Shown in pieces: positions 34,296 to 42,288 of a DNA stretch of 64,000 nucleotides; the first letter of the stretch is position 1; each line of letters begins with the position of its first letter. The position numbers were made by a program, and so were the translations under genes. A model generated the notes under the pieces. The model was given only the letters and a program-made list of their open reading frames with translations, did not search any database and had not been told where the DNA came from. Source of the stretch: Hymenobacter citatus (lineage in GTDB: Bacteria > Bacteroidota > Bacteroidia > Cytophagales > Hymenobacteraceae); the NCBI RefSeq assembly GCF_014333615.1, contig NZ_JACSCY010000001.1, positions 310,001 to 374,000 on the forward strand, read 5' to 3'.

Positions 34296-34931
34296 ATGGA
34301 AAATCCTGTAATCATTCTGGGCGCACAGAGCGTGGGCACCGCGGCCCTTGATTCTTTTCTGAGCAACGACGTGGTCGTGTACTGCCTGCTCGATGATGAT
34401 GCCCAATTGCAAAATACCGAAGTAAACGATGTGCCCGTCATGGGCAACACCGACAACAAAGACCTGCTGAAACTCCTGGGCAAGAAGTGCGAGGTGTTTG
34501 TGGCTACCGAAGATGTGGCCAGCCGCCGCAGCCTCACCGGCATGCTGCACGACGAGTATGAGGTGGCGCCCGTCAACGCTATCCATGCCCGCGCCAGCGT
34601 GGCCGAGCATGCCTGGCTGGGCCACGGCATCTTGGTAGGCGCCAATGCCGTGGTGGCCAGCACCGCCAAGGTAGGCGACGGCTGCATCATTGGAGCCAAT
34701 GCCGTAGTAGAGACCAAAGTAGAGGTAGGGGAGTACTCCCAAATCGGCTCCGGCGCCATCCTAAACACCGGCGTGGTAGTAGGCGATCAGGCCTTTATCG
34801 GCTCGGGGGCTGTTGTGGTGGCAGGCGTCAAGATCGGGAAGAAAGCCAGGGTAGGGGCTGGCTCGGTGGTAGTAGCCGACGTGCCCGCCAACCAAACCGT
34901 ATTCGGCAACCCCGCCGCGAAAGTCGGTTAA
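34296..34931 (+). CDS. NeuD-like sugar O-acyltransferase (left-handed beta-helix)
   Basis: A 211-residue acyltransferase. The N-terminal part (1-90) is a small Rossmann-like domain (VIILGAQSVGTAALDSFLSN) as in NeuD/PglD proteins; residues about 95-211 are hexapeptide repeats (VGANAVVASTAKVGDG, GANAVVETKVEVGEY, IGSGAVVVAGVKIGKKARVG) ending VFGNPAAKVG. Such enzymes acetylate nucleotide-linked or surface sugars. His candidates lie in HAWLGHGILVG. The acceptor is unknown. Single gene with its own promoter; no sugar biosynthesis genes adjoin it. Confidence 0.88.
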   Translation: MENPVIILGAQSVGTAALDSFLSNDVVVYCLLDDDAQLQNTEVNDVPVMGNTDNKDLLKLLGKKCEVFVATEDVASRRSLTGMLHDEYEVAPVNAIHARASVAEHAWLGHGILVGANAVVASTAKVGDGCIIGANAVVETKVEVGEYSQIGSGAILNTGVVVGDQAFIGSGAVVVAGVKIGKKARVGAGSVVVADVPANQTVFGNPAAKVG

Positions 34932-35037
34932 GAACAGCTGCTTCGAAGCAGAAACTAATCTGTTGAGTTGAATAAGTTCTGTTCGGGTATTCAGTGAATC
35001 AGAATGTTAATTTTCGATTCTTACTTTTAATTGAAAA

Positions 35038-35991
35038 ATGGATTACCTCGTTCTACTCTATTATTGCTACGCGCCCATTGAGGATGCCGAAGCGTTTCGG
35101 GAAGAGCACCACCGCTTGTGCCTGCGCCTGCACTTACGCGGCCGCATTATTGTAGCGCCCGAGGGACTGAATGGCACTGTGTCGGGCCGGCGCGCGGACT
35201 GCGAGGAATACATGCGCGTAGTGAAGGCTGACCCGCGCTTTGCGGCGCTGGAGTTCAAGGTAGAACCTGCCGACGCGCACACGTTTCAGAAGCTGCACGT
35301 GCGCGTGAAGCCCGAAATCGTGCATGTGGGCCTACCCGATATCAAGCCCTACGAGCGCACCGGCATCCACCTCTCGCCCCAGGAGTTCAAAGACATGAAG
35401 GACCAGGACGACGTGGTGGTGCTGGACGTGCGCTCCGACTACGAGCACGAACTGGGCCGCTTCAAAAACGCCGTTACACTTGATATCGAAAACTTCCGTG
35501 AGTTTCCGGGCAAGGTAGAGGAGCTGGCGCAGTACAAGGACAAGAAAATCCTGACCTACTGCACCGGCGGTATCAAGTGCGAAAAAGCCAGTGCCTTTCT
35601 GCTGGAGCAGGGCTTCGAGAACGTGTATCAGCTACACGGCGGTATTATTAAATACGGTCTGGAAGCCGGCGGCGAGGATTTCGATGGCAAATGCTATGTC
35701 TTCGACGGCCGCGTGGCCGTGGATGTGAACAGCGTGAACCCCACCATTATTTCCACCTGCCACCACTGCCACACGCCCTCGGCGCGTATGGTGAACTGTG
35801 CCAACCCGCACTGCAACGACCACCTGCCCCTCTGCGAAGCCTGCGCCGAACAGCTGGAAGGCGCCTGCTCGCCTACCTGCCAGCAGCACCCCGACAAGCG
35901 CCCCTACGACGGCACCGGCACCTACCCCAAAAACAGCAATAATTATAACCCTGAGCAGGGCTTGCTGTCGTATAGAGCGCCTGCCAAGTAA
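35038..35991 (+). CDS. trhO: tRNA uridine-34 hydroxylase (TrhO/YceA rhodanese)
   Basis: A 317-residue enzyme that makes 5-hydroxyuridine at the wobble position of some tRNAs using oxygen. The N-terminal acylphosphatase-like domain (about 1-100; VAPEGLNGTVSG) is followed by a rhodanese domain (about 120-220) with VVVLDVRSDYEHELG and the active cysteine in LTYCTGGIKCEKAS. A C-terminal cysteine-rich zinc region (CHHCHTPSARMVNC, CNDHLPLCEACAEQLEGAC) matches the long form of the family. Start ATG 35038 is clear. Confidence 0.94.
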   Translation: MDYLVLLYYCYAPIEDAEAFREEHHRLCLRLHLRGRIIVAPEGLNGTVSGRRADCEEYMRVVKADPRFAALEFKVEPADAHTFQKLHVRVKPEIVHVGLPDIKPYERTGIHLSPQEFKDMKDQDDVVVLDVRSDYEHELGRFKNAVTLDIENFREFPGKVEELAQYKDKKILTYCTGGIKCEKASAFLLEQGFENVYQLHGGIIKYGLEAGGEDFDGKCYVFDGRVAVDVNSVNPTIISTCHHCHTPSARMVNCANPHCNDHLPLCEACAEQLEGACSPTCQQHPDKRPYDGTGTYPKNSNNYNPEQGLLSYRAPAK

Positions 35992-36011
35992 GGTAGGCGC
36001 CATAAATAGGT

Positions 36012-36113
36012 TGTCATCCTGAGCAGGGCGAAGGACCAGCTCCCGCTAGAGCGACTATCATAGCAACGATTCGTTCTGGCGGGAGCAGGTCCTTCGCGCT
36101 GCTCAGGATGACA
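36012..36113. repeat. Long palindrome, TGTCATCCTGAGC family, imperfect AGCGC subtype
   Basis: Left arm TGTCATCCTGAGC-AGGGC-GAAGGACC faces a right arm of AGCGC type, so this copy has one mismatch in the variable part. The inner part (AGCTCCCGC / GCGGGAGCAG) and the centre GAGCGACTATCATAGCAACG follow. It lies between trhO and the phosphorylase gene. Confidence 0.92.
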
Positions 36114-36155
36114 CTTTTTCTATATTCGCTTTCTCCCACCTAAAACACCTTTCTC

Positions 36156-37028
36156 ATGCCTATTCCTGAATCAGAGCTGATCCTGAATAAAGACGGCAGC
36201 ATCTATCACCTGAACCTGCTGCCCGACCATATCTCCGATACCATCCTCACGGTGGGCGACCCGGAGCGCGTACCGATGGTCAGCCAGCACTTCGATTCCA
36301 TCGAAACCAAGATTCAGAAGCGCGAGTTTGTGACCCACGTGGGCTACTACAAAGGCAAGCGCCTCACGGTCATTTCGACTGGCATGGGCACCGACAACAT
36401 CGATATTCTGCTCAACGAGCTGGATGCGCTGGTCAACATCGACTTTGTGTCGCGGGATGCCTGCCCCCACGACGAGCGGATTCAGCTGCGCATCGTGCGC
36501 ATTGGCACCAGCGGCGCCTTGCAGGCCGATATTCCGGTAGGTTCTCACCTGGTAACGGAGCACGCCGTGGGCCTCGATTCGCTGATGCAGTTCTACCCCC
36601 TGGTGGAAACGGGCCTGGAGGTGGAAGTAGCCACCGGCATTCAGCAAGCGTTGCAGTTGCCCTACCGGCCTTACTGTGTGCGCGGTTCCGACCTGCTGCG
36701 TGAGCAGCTGGGCAACGACATGGTGGTAGGCAACACGCTCACGTGTCCCGGCTTCTATGGCCCGCAAGGCCGCGTGCTGCGCCTCGACCTGCGCCAGCCC
36801 GACTTGATTCAGCAGTTCCAGAATTTCCGCCACCAGAGCGCCGAGGGCGAGTTGCGCCTCACCAACTTCGAGATGGAAACAGCCGGCTATTATGCCCTGG
36901 GGCGTATGCTGGGCCACGAGGTAGTCTCGCTGAATGCCATTGTAGCCAACCGCGCCACCGGCGAGTTTGCCACGAACTCAGAAAACGTCATCAACGAGTT
37001 GATTGTGAAGACGCTGGATCGGGTATAG
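36156..37028 (+). CDS. Nucleoside phosphorylase, uridine phosphorylase-like
   Basis: A 290-residue phosphorylase that splits nucleosides with phosphate in salvage. Phosphate-binding Gly and Arg appear in TVGDPERVPM, and family motifs in GYYKGKRLTVISTGMGTDNI, RIVRIGTSGALQADIPVG and FEMETAGYYALGRMLGHEV (ribose-binding Met-Glu). Bacteroidota members of this subgroup are usually labelled uridine phosphorylase or generic nucleoside phosphorylase; the base preference is not certain. Flanked on both sides by long palindromes. Confidence 0.9.
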   Translation: MPIPESELILNKDGSIYHLNLLPDHISDTILTVGDPERVPMVSQHFDSIETKIQKREFVTHVGYYKGKRLTVISTGMGTDNIDILLNELDALVNIDFVSRDACPHDERIQLRIVRIGTSGALQADIPVGSHLVTEHAVGLDSLMQFYPLVETGLEVEVATGIQQALQLPYRPYCVRGSDLLREQLGNDMVVGNTLTCPGFYGPQGRVLRLDLRQPDLIQQFQNFRHQSAEGELRLTNFEMETAGYYALGRMLGHEVVSLNAIVANRATGEFATNSENVINELIVKTLDRV

Positions 37029-37048
37029 TTGATTAATCTCTATAAAAG

Positions 37049-37170
37049 AAAAAAGCGTCTGTCATCCTGAGCTTGTGAAGGACCTTCTCACGCGTGAACG
37101 AGTCGTTAGTGCGATTATCGTTCTACCGTGAGAAGGTCCTTCGCAAGCTCAGGATGACAGACGCTTTTTC
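37049..37170. repeat. Long palindrome, TGTCATCCTGAGC family, TTGCG subtype
   Basis: Arms match outward into locus-specific ends GAAAAAGCGTC / GACGCTTTTTC. The core is TGTCATCCTGAGC-TTGTGAAGG on the left and CCTTCGCAAGCTC on the right (one G-T pair). The A/T ends make it look like a two-way terminator between a plus-strand phosphorylase and a minus-strand hypothetical gene. Confidence 0.93.
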
Positions 37171-37185
37171 CTGTTAGGCTTACTC

Positions 37186-37491
37186 TTAATAAAAATCGAA
37201 CCCCAGCACGGCTTTCAAGGGTAGGGATACACCAGCTTTCAGCGTAAGGCTGTTGTCATGACACGCCCAGATACTGGTGTGCACGCGGCGGGTGATGTAA
37301 TCGGACGTACGGAAATAGATGTCGACTTTACCCTGGTAGTTGTTGCCGAGGGCCGTGGCGCGGTCGGCATCGTGCTGGCGGCGCTGGCGGTCCAACGGGT
37401 CGGTAAGAACATCTTCGGTAGGAAAGTGCAGACTAGGAATAGCTTCTTTCTCAATGATTTCAGCTGTGTCTGTCGAAGGTGTGAAGGGCAT
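37186..37491 (-). CDS. Conserved hypothetical protein
   Basis: A 101-residue soluble protein without signal peptide. The front 35 residues are polar; the second half (YQGKVDIYFRTSDYITRRVH, then IWACHDNSLTLKAGVSLPLK) resembles small Bacteroidota proteins of unknown function that end in an Sm-like beta pattern, where a short strand set TSIWACHDNSLTLKAG precedes SLPLKAVLGF. I do not recognise a named family. Convergent with the phosphorylase gene across a palindrome. Confidence 0.7.
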   Translation of the reverse strand: MPFTPSTDTAEIIEKEAIPSLHFPTEDVLTDPLDRQRRQHDADRATALGNNYQGKVDIYFRTSDYITRRVHTSIWACHDNSLTLKAGVSLPLKAVLGFDFY

Positions 37492-37581
37492 AGGGTGAAA
37501 AGCTAAAAGGGGTAGGGTGACAAAGTAGGTAAAGAACGCTCGTAGTGATTTGAAGCGTATTAAAACGGAATTATACTTCCA

Positions 37582-38592
37582 TTAAAACTGCGCTAGAAAT
37601 TTCATCGTGTCGATGCCGTCGGCGTAGTCCCACACCTGCGGGTGCTGGGCCCGCCCAAAGGCAAAGCTGCCCGGATACTGCCCGCCCGCCGACACCAAAC
37701 ACTGCGTTTGATCGGCCACCGTGGTCAGGCGCTCCACCAGGTCTACCTCGTGCTGGTAGCCCTCGTAGTGCACCACCGAGATGGGCGACACCAGCTGCGG
37801 GCTTTCGGTGAGCAGCAGGAAACCATTATCGTAGTGCGGCACACCGTTCACCAGCAAAATGCTCTTGTTGTAGTCGTAGTTGTTCTGGTATTTGTGATGG
37901 TCGAGAATGTGATGCCAGGGTTGCAGCGCGTCGAGCAGGGTAGGGAAGGAGAAGCCCACCGGCACGTACAATTTGCTCACGTTGCGGCAGCCCAAGCCGT
38001 AGTAGCGAAAAATATCCTCGCCGAGCAAGCCCAAATCGTGTTCCGACTCGCGCCCCGTGAGAATAGCCAGACTGGTACGATTACGGCGGATCAGGTTGGG
38101 CTTCTTGCCGAAGTAATACTCGAAGTAGCGCCCGGTATTGTCGGAGCCAGTAGCGATGAACGCGTCGGCCGCGTTCAGGCGCGGCACAAAGCGGATCATT
38201 TCCTCAAAGCGCGGCTCAATTTTCACCAGCTCGGTGGCAATCCAGGTCATGAGCACGGTGTCGTCGGCGCTGGGTTTGGCGAGTAGCACGTGGCCACTGA
38301 GCAGCACGCATAGCAGATCGTGAAAGCCCACCAGCGGAATGTTGCCGGCCATGACCACGCCAATCTGGCGGGGCTGCTCCGGCTCGGCGGGGTAGCGGCC
38401 GGCCCATTGGCGCAGCGGTTCCTCGGCCAGTAGCTCAGCAATGCCTTGGATAGCATACGCCACATTGGTAGGCGTAAACCAGTTGTTCTGGTTGCGGGCA
38501 CGGGCACCCAAACTAGCTAGTTCGTCTTCGGATAGGTTCTGCAAACGCTGGCCCAGGGCCACAAAGGCCGCCAGGCGGTCAGAATGATTCAT
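37582..38592 (-). CDS. LuxC-like acyl-CoA reductase
   Basis: A 336-residue protein of the LuxC/acyl-CoA reductase group (aldehyde dehydrogenase superfamily). Segments include NNWFTPTNVAYAIQGIAELL, IGVVMAGNIPLVGFHDLLCV (nucleotide site), GKKPNLIRRNRTSLAILTG and GLGCRNVSKLYVPVGF, where the Cys in GLGCRN is the likely nucleophile. In Bacteroidota it is usually divergent from a dicluster ferredoxin, as here (38782). The acyl substrate is unknown. ATG 38592 (MNHSDRLAAF) is chosen over the upstream frame to 38667. Confidence 0.88.
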   Translation of the reverse strand: MNHSDRLAAFVALGQRLQNLSEDELASLGARARNQNNWFTPTNVAYAIQGIAELLAEEPLRQWAGRYPAEPEQPRQIGVVMAGNIPLVGFHDLLCVLLSGHVLLAKPSADDTVLMTWIATELVKIEPRFEEMIRFVPRLNAADAFIATGSDNTGRYFEYYFGKKPNLIRRNRTSLAILTGRESEHDLGLLGEDIFRYYGLGCRNVSKLYVPVGFSFPTLLDALQPWHHILDHHKYQNNYDYNKSILLVNGVPHYDNGFLLLTESPQLVSPISVVHYEGYQHEVDLVERLTTVADQTQCLVSAGGQYPGSFAFGRAQHPQVWDYADGIDTMKFLAQF

Positions 38593-38781
38593 ACAGGAAA
38601 GATGGAGTGGAAGGCTGAAGTTTGAGTGAAGGCAGGAGGTGTAAACCCGTCTCAGGTCAACATTCAACGCTTAAAATTACGCGCACTGCGAGTTAGTTTC
38701 TATTTTTGTCGACCCGCGTTACGTTCGCGGGGCTTTTTACGTAAGCAACGACGTTACCTCAGCATAAAAATATAGACGGCT

Positions 38782-39132
38782 ATGTCCATCATGATAACCG
38801 ACGAGTGCATCAATTGTGGTGCCTGCGAACCGGAATGCCCCAACAATGCCATTTACGAAGGCGGCGCCCAGTGGCGTTGGGCCGACGGAACGGCCCTGAA
38901 AGAAGTGGAAATGGACGGCGGTACCGTGGTATCGGGCGTGGCCCCGCAAACCCCGATTTCCGACGAATACTATTACATCGTGTCCGATAAGTGCACTGAG
39001 TGTGTGGGCTTCCACGAGGAACCCCAGTGCGCCGCCGTGTGCCCCGTAGACTGCTGCGTAGACGACCCCGACTACCGCGAAACGGAGGACGCGCTCCTGA
39101 AAAAGAAGGAGTGGCTGCACGCCGAAGCGTAA
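38782..39132 (+). CDS. 4Fe-4S dicluster ferredoxin
   Basis: A 116-residue electron carrier with two cluster motifs: CINCGACEPECPNNAIY near residue 9 and CTECVGFHEEPQCAAVCP near 74, with an insertion between cysteines in the second as in Chromatium-type ferredoxins. It starts 190 bases from the divergent LuxC-like gene, an arrangement repeated in many Bacteroidota, so it may feed electrons to that reductase. A terminator follows the stop. Confidence 0.95.
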   Translation: MSIMITDECINCGACEPECPNNAIYEGGAQWRWADGTALKEVEMDGGTVVSGVAPQTPISDEYYYIVSDKCTECVGFHEEPQCAAVCPVDCCVDDPDYRETEDALLKKKEWLHAEA

Positions 39133-39152
39133 GCCAACTTCTTGTCCCTCAG

Positions 39153-39184
39153 AAGCCTGCCTCTGCCAAGGGGTAGGCTTTTTT
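39153..39184 (+). terminator. Rho-independent terminator after the ferredoxin gene
   Basis: Stem AAGCCTGCC / GGTAGGCTT with one G-T pair, loop of about ten bases, then a run of T residues. Confidence 0.75.
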
Positions 39185-39209
39185 GTGGGGTTGGGTTGAT
39201 GGGGAATAG

Positions 39210-39326
39210 TGTCATCCTGAGCGCAGCGAAGGACCTTCTCACGCAAGAACGATGAACGCAAAGACGAGTCGTTGTTGCGCCTATCGTGCCAACGTGAGAA
39301 GGTCCTTCGCTGCGCTCAGGATGACA
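39210..39326. repeat. Long palindrome, TGTCATCCTGAGC family, GCAGC subtype
   Basis: Arms carry TGTCATCCTGAGC-GCAGC-GAAGGACCTTCTCACG in complementary form. The centre is longer than in other copies because of an added GATGAACGCAAAGACGAG segment. The bases outside the core are not complementary. Confidence 0.92.
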
Positions 39327-39373
39327 GATATTTCTCACGCTCCCCATCTACCCGGTCCCTCAGTCCAAATCCC

Positions 39374-39381
39374 TATTTTTG
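39374..39381 (+). promoter_or_regulatory. Possible -7 element before valS
   Basis: TATTTTTG matches TAnnTTTG, 25 bases before the ATG. No TTG -33 box is apparent. Confidence 0.3.
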
Positions 39382-39406
39382 CTCTTTCAACTAGATTCTC
39401 CCGTCG

Positions 39407-42091
39407 ATGTCTATCGCCAAAACCTACTCTCCCGCCGACGTTGAAGCCAAATGGTACCAGCGCTGGCAGGAAAAAGGCTTTTTCCACGCCAAGCCCAACC
39501 CGCGCAAACCCGCCTACTCCGTCGTGATTCCGCCGCCCAACGTAACGGGCGTGCTGCACATGGGCCACATGCTCAACAATACCATTCAGGACGTGCTGGT
39601 GCGCCGGGCGCGCATGCAGGGCAAGGAGGCGTGCTGGGTGCCCGGCACCGACCACGCCAGCATTGCCACCGAGGCCAAGGTAGTGGCGCTGTTGCAAGAG
39701 AAAGGCATTAATAAGAAAGACCTGACCCGCGAGGAGTTTCTGACCCACGCCTGGGACTGGAAGGAAAAATACGGCGGCATCATCCTGGAGCAGCTCAAAA
39801 AGCTAGGCGCCAGCTGCGACTGGGACCGCACACGCTTCACCATGGAGCCCGAGCTGACCGACGCCGTGCTGCGCGTGTTCGTGGACTTGTACCGCAAAGG
39901 CCAGATCTACCGCGGCATCCGCATGGTGAACTGGGACCCCAAAGGAGGCACCGCGCTCAGTGACGAGGAAGTAATTCCGAAGGACACGATGGCCAAGATG
40001 TACCATTTGCGGTATGAAGTAGTTATTAGTGAGCAGTTGTCAGTTGTTAGTGCTCAGGGTGAGTCTGACAACCAACAACTAACAACTAACAACTACCTAA
40101 CCGTCGCCACCTCCCGCCCGGAAACCATAATGGCCGACGTGGCTGTGGCCGTAAACCCCAACGACCCGCGCTACCAGCACCTGATTGGGCAGCGGGTGCG
40201 GATTCCGCTGCTGGGGCGCGACATTCCGGTGATTAGCGATGAGTACGTGAGCATCGACTTCGGCACGGGTGCGCTGAAGGTGACGCCCGCGCACGACCTG
40301 AACGACTACGAGCTGGGCCTGAAGCACAACCTGCCCGTTATCGATATCCTGAACAACGACGGTACGCTCAACGAAAAAGCGCAGCTGTACGTGGGCCAGG
40401 ACCGCTTTGCCGCGCGCCGCAACATCGTGAAGGACCTGGAAGAAGCCGGCCTGCTCGACAAGGTAGAGGAGTACGCCAGCGTGTTGCAAACCTCGGAGCG
40501 CACCGGCGCCGTGATTGAGCCGCGCCTGTCGTTGCAATGGTTCTGCAAGATGGACCACATGGCCAAAAAGGCGCTGGAGGTAGTCGAAAACGACGAAATC
40601 AAGCTGCACCCGCCCAAGTTCAAGAACATGTACCGGGCGTGGATGGAGAACGTGCGCGACTGGTGCATTTCGCGGCAGTTGTGGTGGGGGCAGCGTATTC
40701 CGGCCTACTACCTGCCTGATGGCTCGTTTGTGGTAGCGCTCAACGAGGAAGAAGCCCTGAAACTGGCCCGCGAACAAAGCGGCAACCAAAACCTGGAAGC
40801 CAGCGACCTGCGCCAGGACGAAGACGTACTGGATACCTGGTTTTCGTCGTGGCTGTGGCCGATTTCGGTATTTGACGGTTTCAAGGACCCCGACAACGCC
40901 GATATCAACTATTTCTACCCCACCGACGACCTCGTGACGGCGCCCGAAATCCTGTTTTTCTGGGTGGCCCGCATGATTATGGCTGGCCTGGAATACCGCA
41001 AGGAGGTGCCGTTCCGCAACGTCTACCTCACCGGCATCGTGCGCGACGCGCAGGGTAGGAAGATGAGCAAAAGCCTCGGCAACTCGCCCGACCCGCTCGA
41101 TCTTATTGCTCAGTACGGCGCCGACGGTGTGCGCACCGGCATGCTGTTCTCTTCGCCGGCCGGCAACGACTTGCTCTACGATGTGAAGCTAGTAGAGCAG
41201 GGCCGCAACTTCACCAACAAGCTCTGGAACGCTTTCCGCCTCACCCAGGGCTGGGAGGTAGACGCCGCCCTACCCTTTGCCAATGGAAAAGCCGTGGAGT
41301 GGTTCGGGGCGAAGCTGCAAGCCACACTAGCCGAGTTGGACGAGCACTTCGAGAAATTTCGGATGTCGGATGCCTTGATGACGGTGTATAAGCTGGTGTG
41401 GGACGACTTCTGCTCGGTGTACCTGGAAATGGTGAAGCCCGCCTACCAGGCCCCCATCGACGCCGAAACGCTGCGCCACACCACCGCCTACCTCGAAACC
41501 CTGCTGAAGCTGCTGCACCCGTTCATGCCCTTCATCACGGAGGAAATCTGGCACGAGCTGGCCGAGCGCACCGACAACGACTACCTCTGCGTGGCCGCTT
41601 GGCCCAAGCCGCAGCCCGTGGCCGGCGCCACCGAATTGCTGGCCCGTATGGACAAGGCGTTGGATATTGTGGCTGGCATTCGCAACATCCGTAACCAGAA
41701 GGGGTTGGGTCCGAACAAGCCGCTGACCCTGGCCGCTAAAACCGACGACACGCAGCTGTTGCAGGACTACGACGGCATTCTGCGCAAGCTGGGTGCGCTA
41801 ACGGAAATTAACGTAGTAGACGCTGCGCCGGCTGCGGCGGTAGGCTTTGTATCGGGTGGGGCGGAGTTCTTTGTACCACTGGAAGGTCAGATTGACCTCG
41901 GCGCCGAGAAGGAGCGACTATCTAAGGAATTGGAATACGCGCAAGGCTTCCGTGATTCAGTGCTGAAAAAGCTGGCGAACGAGAAGTTTGTGCAGAACGC
42001 CAAAGCTGATCTAGTGGAGCGCGAGCGGCAGAAGTTAGCCGACGCCGAAGCCAAGATTACGGCGCTGGAGCAGAGCCTTTCGGCGCTGTAA
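39407..42091 (+). CDS. valS: Valyl-tRNA synthetase with an in-frame palindrome insertion
   Basis: An 894-residue class I synthetase that charges tRNA-Val. Signature 1 is PPPNVTGVLHMGHML (HMGH) near residue 44, and signature 2 GRKMSKSLGNSPDPLDLI near 550. The CP1 editing domain (about 210-370) includes TVATSRPETIMADVAVAVNP. The C-terminal part ends in an Arm-like coiled coil (EKERLSKELEYAQGF to KITALEQSLSAL). Just before the editing domain, residues about 205-230 (VVISEQLSVVSAQGESDNQQ and following) are encoded by an imperfect inverted repeat of GTTAGTTGTTAGTTG words with no counterpart in other ValRS known to me. The frame is kept, so the enzyme is presumably functional with this extra loop. 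Confidence 0.96.
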   Translation: MSIAKTYSPADVEAKWYQRWQEKGFFHAKPNPRKPAYSVVIPPPNVTGVLHMGHMLNNTIQDVLVRRARMQGKEACWVPGTDHASIATEAKVVALLQEKGINKKDLTREEFLTHAWDWKEKYGGIILEQLKKLGASCDWDRTRFTMEPELTDAVLRVFVDLYRKGQIYRGIRMVNWDPKGGTALSDEEVIPKDTMAKMYHLRYEVVISEQLSVVSAQGESDNQQLTTNNYLTVATSRPETIMADVAVAVNPNDPRYQHLIGQRVRIPLLGRDIPVISDEYVSIDFGTGALKVTPAHDLNDYELGLKHNLPVIDILNNDGTLNEKAQLYVGQDRFAARRNIVKDLEEAGLLDKVEEYASVLQTSERTGAVIEPRLSLQWFCKMDHMAKKALEVVENDEIKLHPPKFKNMYRAWMENVRDWCISRQLWWGQRIPAYYLPDGSFVVALNEEEALKLAREQSGNQNLEASDLRQDEDVLDTWFSSWLWPISVFDGFKDPDNADINYFYPTDDLVTAPEILFFWVARMIMAGLEYRKEVPFRNVYLTGIVRDAQGRKMSKSLGNSPDPLDLIAQYGADGVRTGMLFSSPAGNDLLYDVKLVEQGRNFTNKLWNAFRLTQGWEVDAALPFANGKAVEWFGAKLQATLAELDEHFEKFRMSDALMTVYKLVWDDFCSVYLEMVKPAYQAPIDAETLRHTTAYLETLLKLLHPFMPFITEEIWHELAERTDNDYLCVAAWPKPQPVAGATELLARMDKALDIVAGIRNIRNQKGLGPNKPLTLAAKTDDTQLLQDYDGILRKLGALTEINVVDAAPAAAVGFVSGGAEFFVPLEGQIDLGAEKERLSKELEYAQGFRDSVLKKLANEKFVQNAKADLVERERQKLADAEAKITALEQSLSAL
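40017..40099. repeat. Palindromic repeat inside the valS coding sequence
   Basis: Left words GTAGTTATTAGTGAGCAGTT and GTCAGTTGTTAGTGCTCAG face right words GTCTGACAACCAACAACTAA and CAACTAACAACTACCTAAC, giving an imperfect inverted repeat of about 83 bases that keeps the reading frame. The words resemble the GTTAGCTATTAGCTGTTAG palindrome at 52.7-52.9 kb. Confidence 0.85.
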
Positions 42092-42107
42092 AGAGCAGAG
42101 AAAAGCT

Positions 42108-42214
42108 AACAGAACGTCATTTCGACCAGCGGGAGAAATCTCGCGTGCTGACGACAGATAGTATCTATCATCAGCACGCGAGATTTCTCCCGCTGGTCGA
42201 AATGACGTTCTGTT
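42108..42214. repeat. Perfect 44-base palindrome, AACGTCATTTCGACCAGC variant
   Basis: Arms 42108-42151 and 42171-42214 are perfectly complementary, with AACGTCATTTCGACCAGC and GGGAGAAATCTCGCGTGC words, related to the other families by GTCAT- and ATCTCGCGTG- parts. The 19-base centre CGACAGATAGTATCTATCA is itself nearly self-complementary. Lies between valS and the oligopeptidase. Confidence 0.96.
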
Positions 42215-42288
42215 TTATGCTGTATCAATCAGCGCAATCTTCACTGAGCAGTTGTATCTTTCTTACCGAACCCTACCCTTCCACTACC

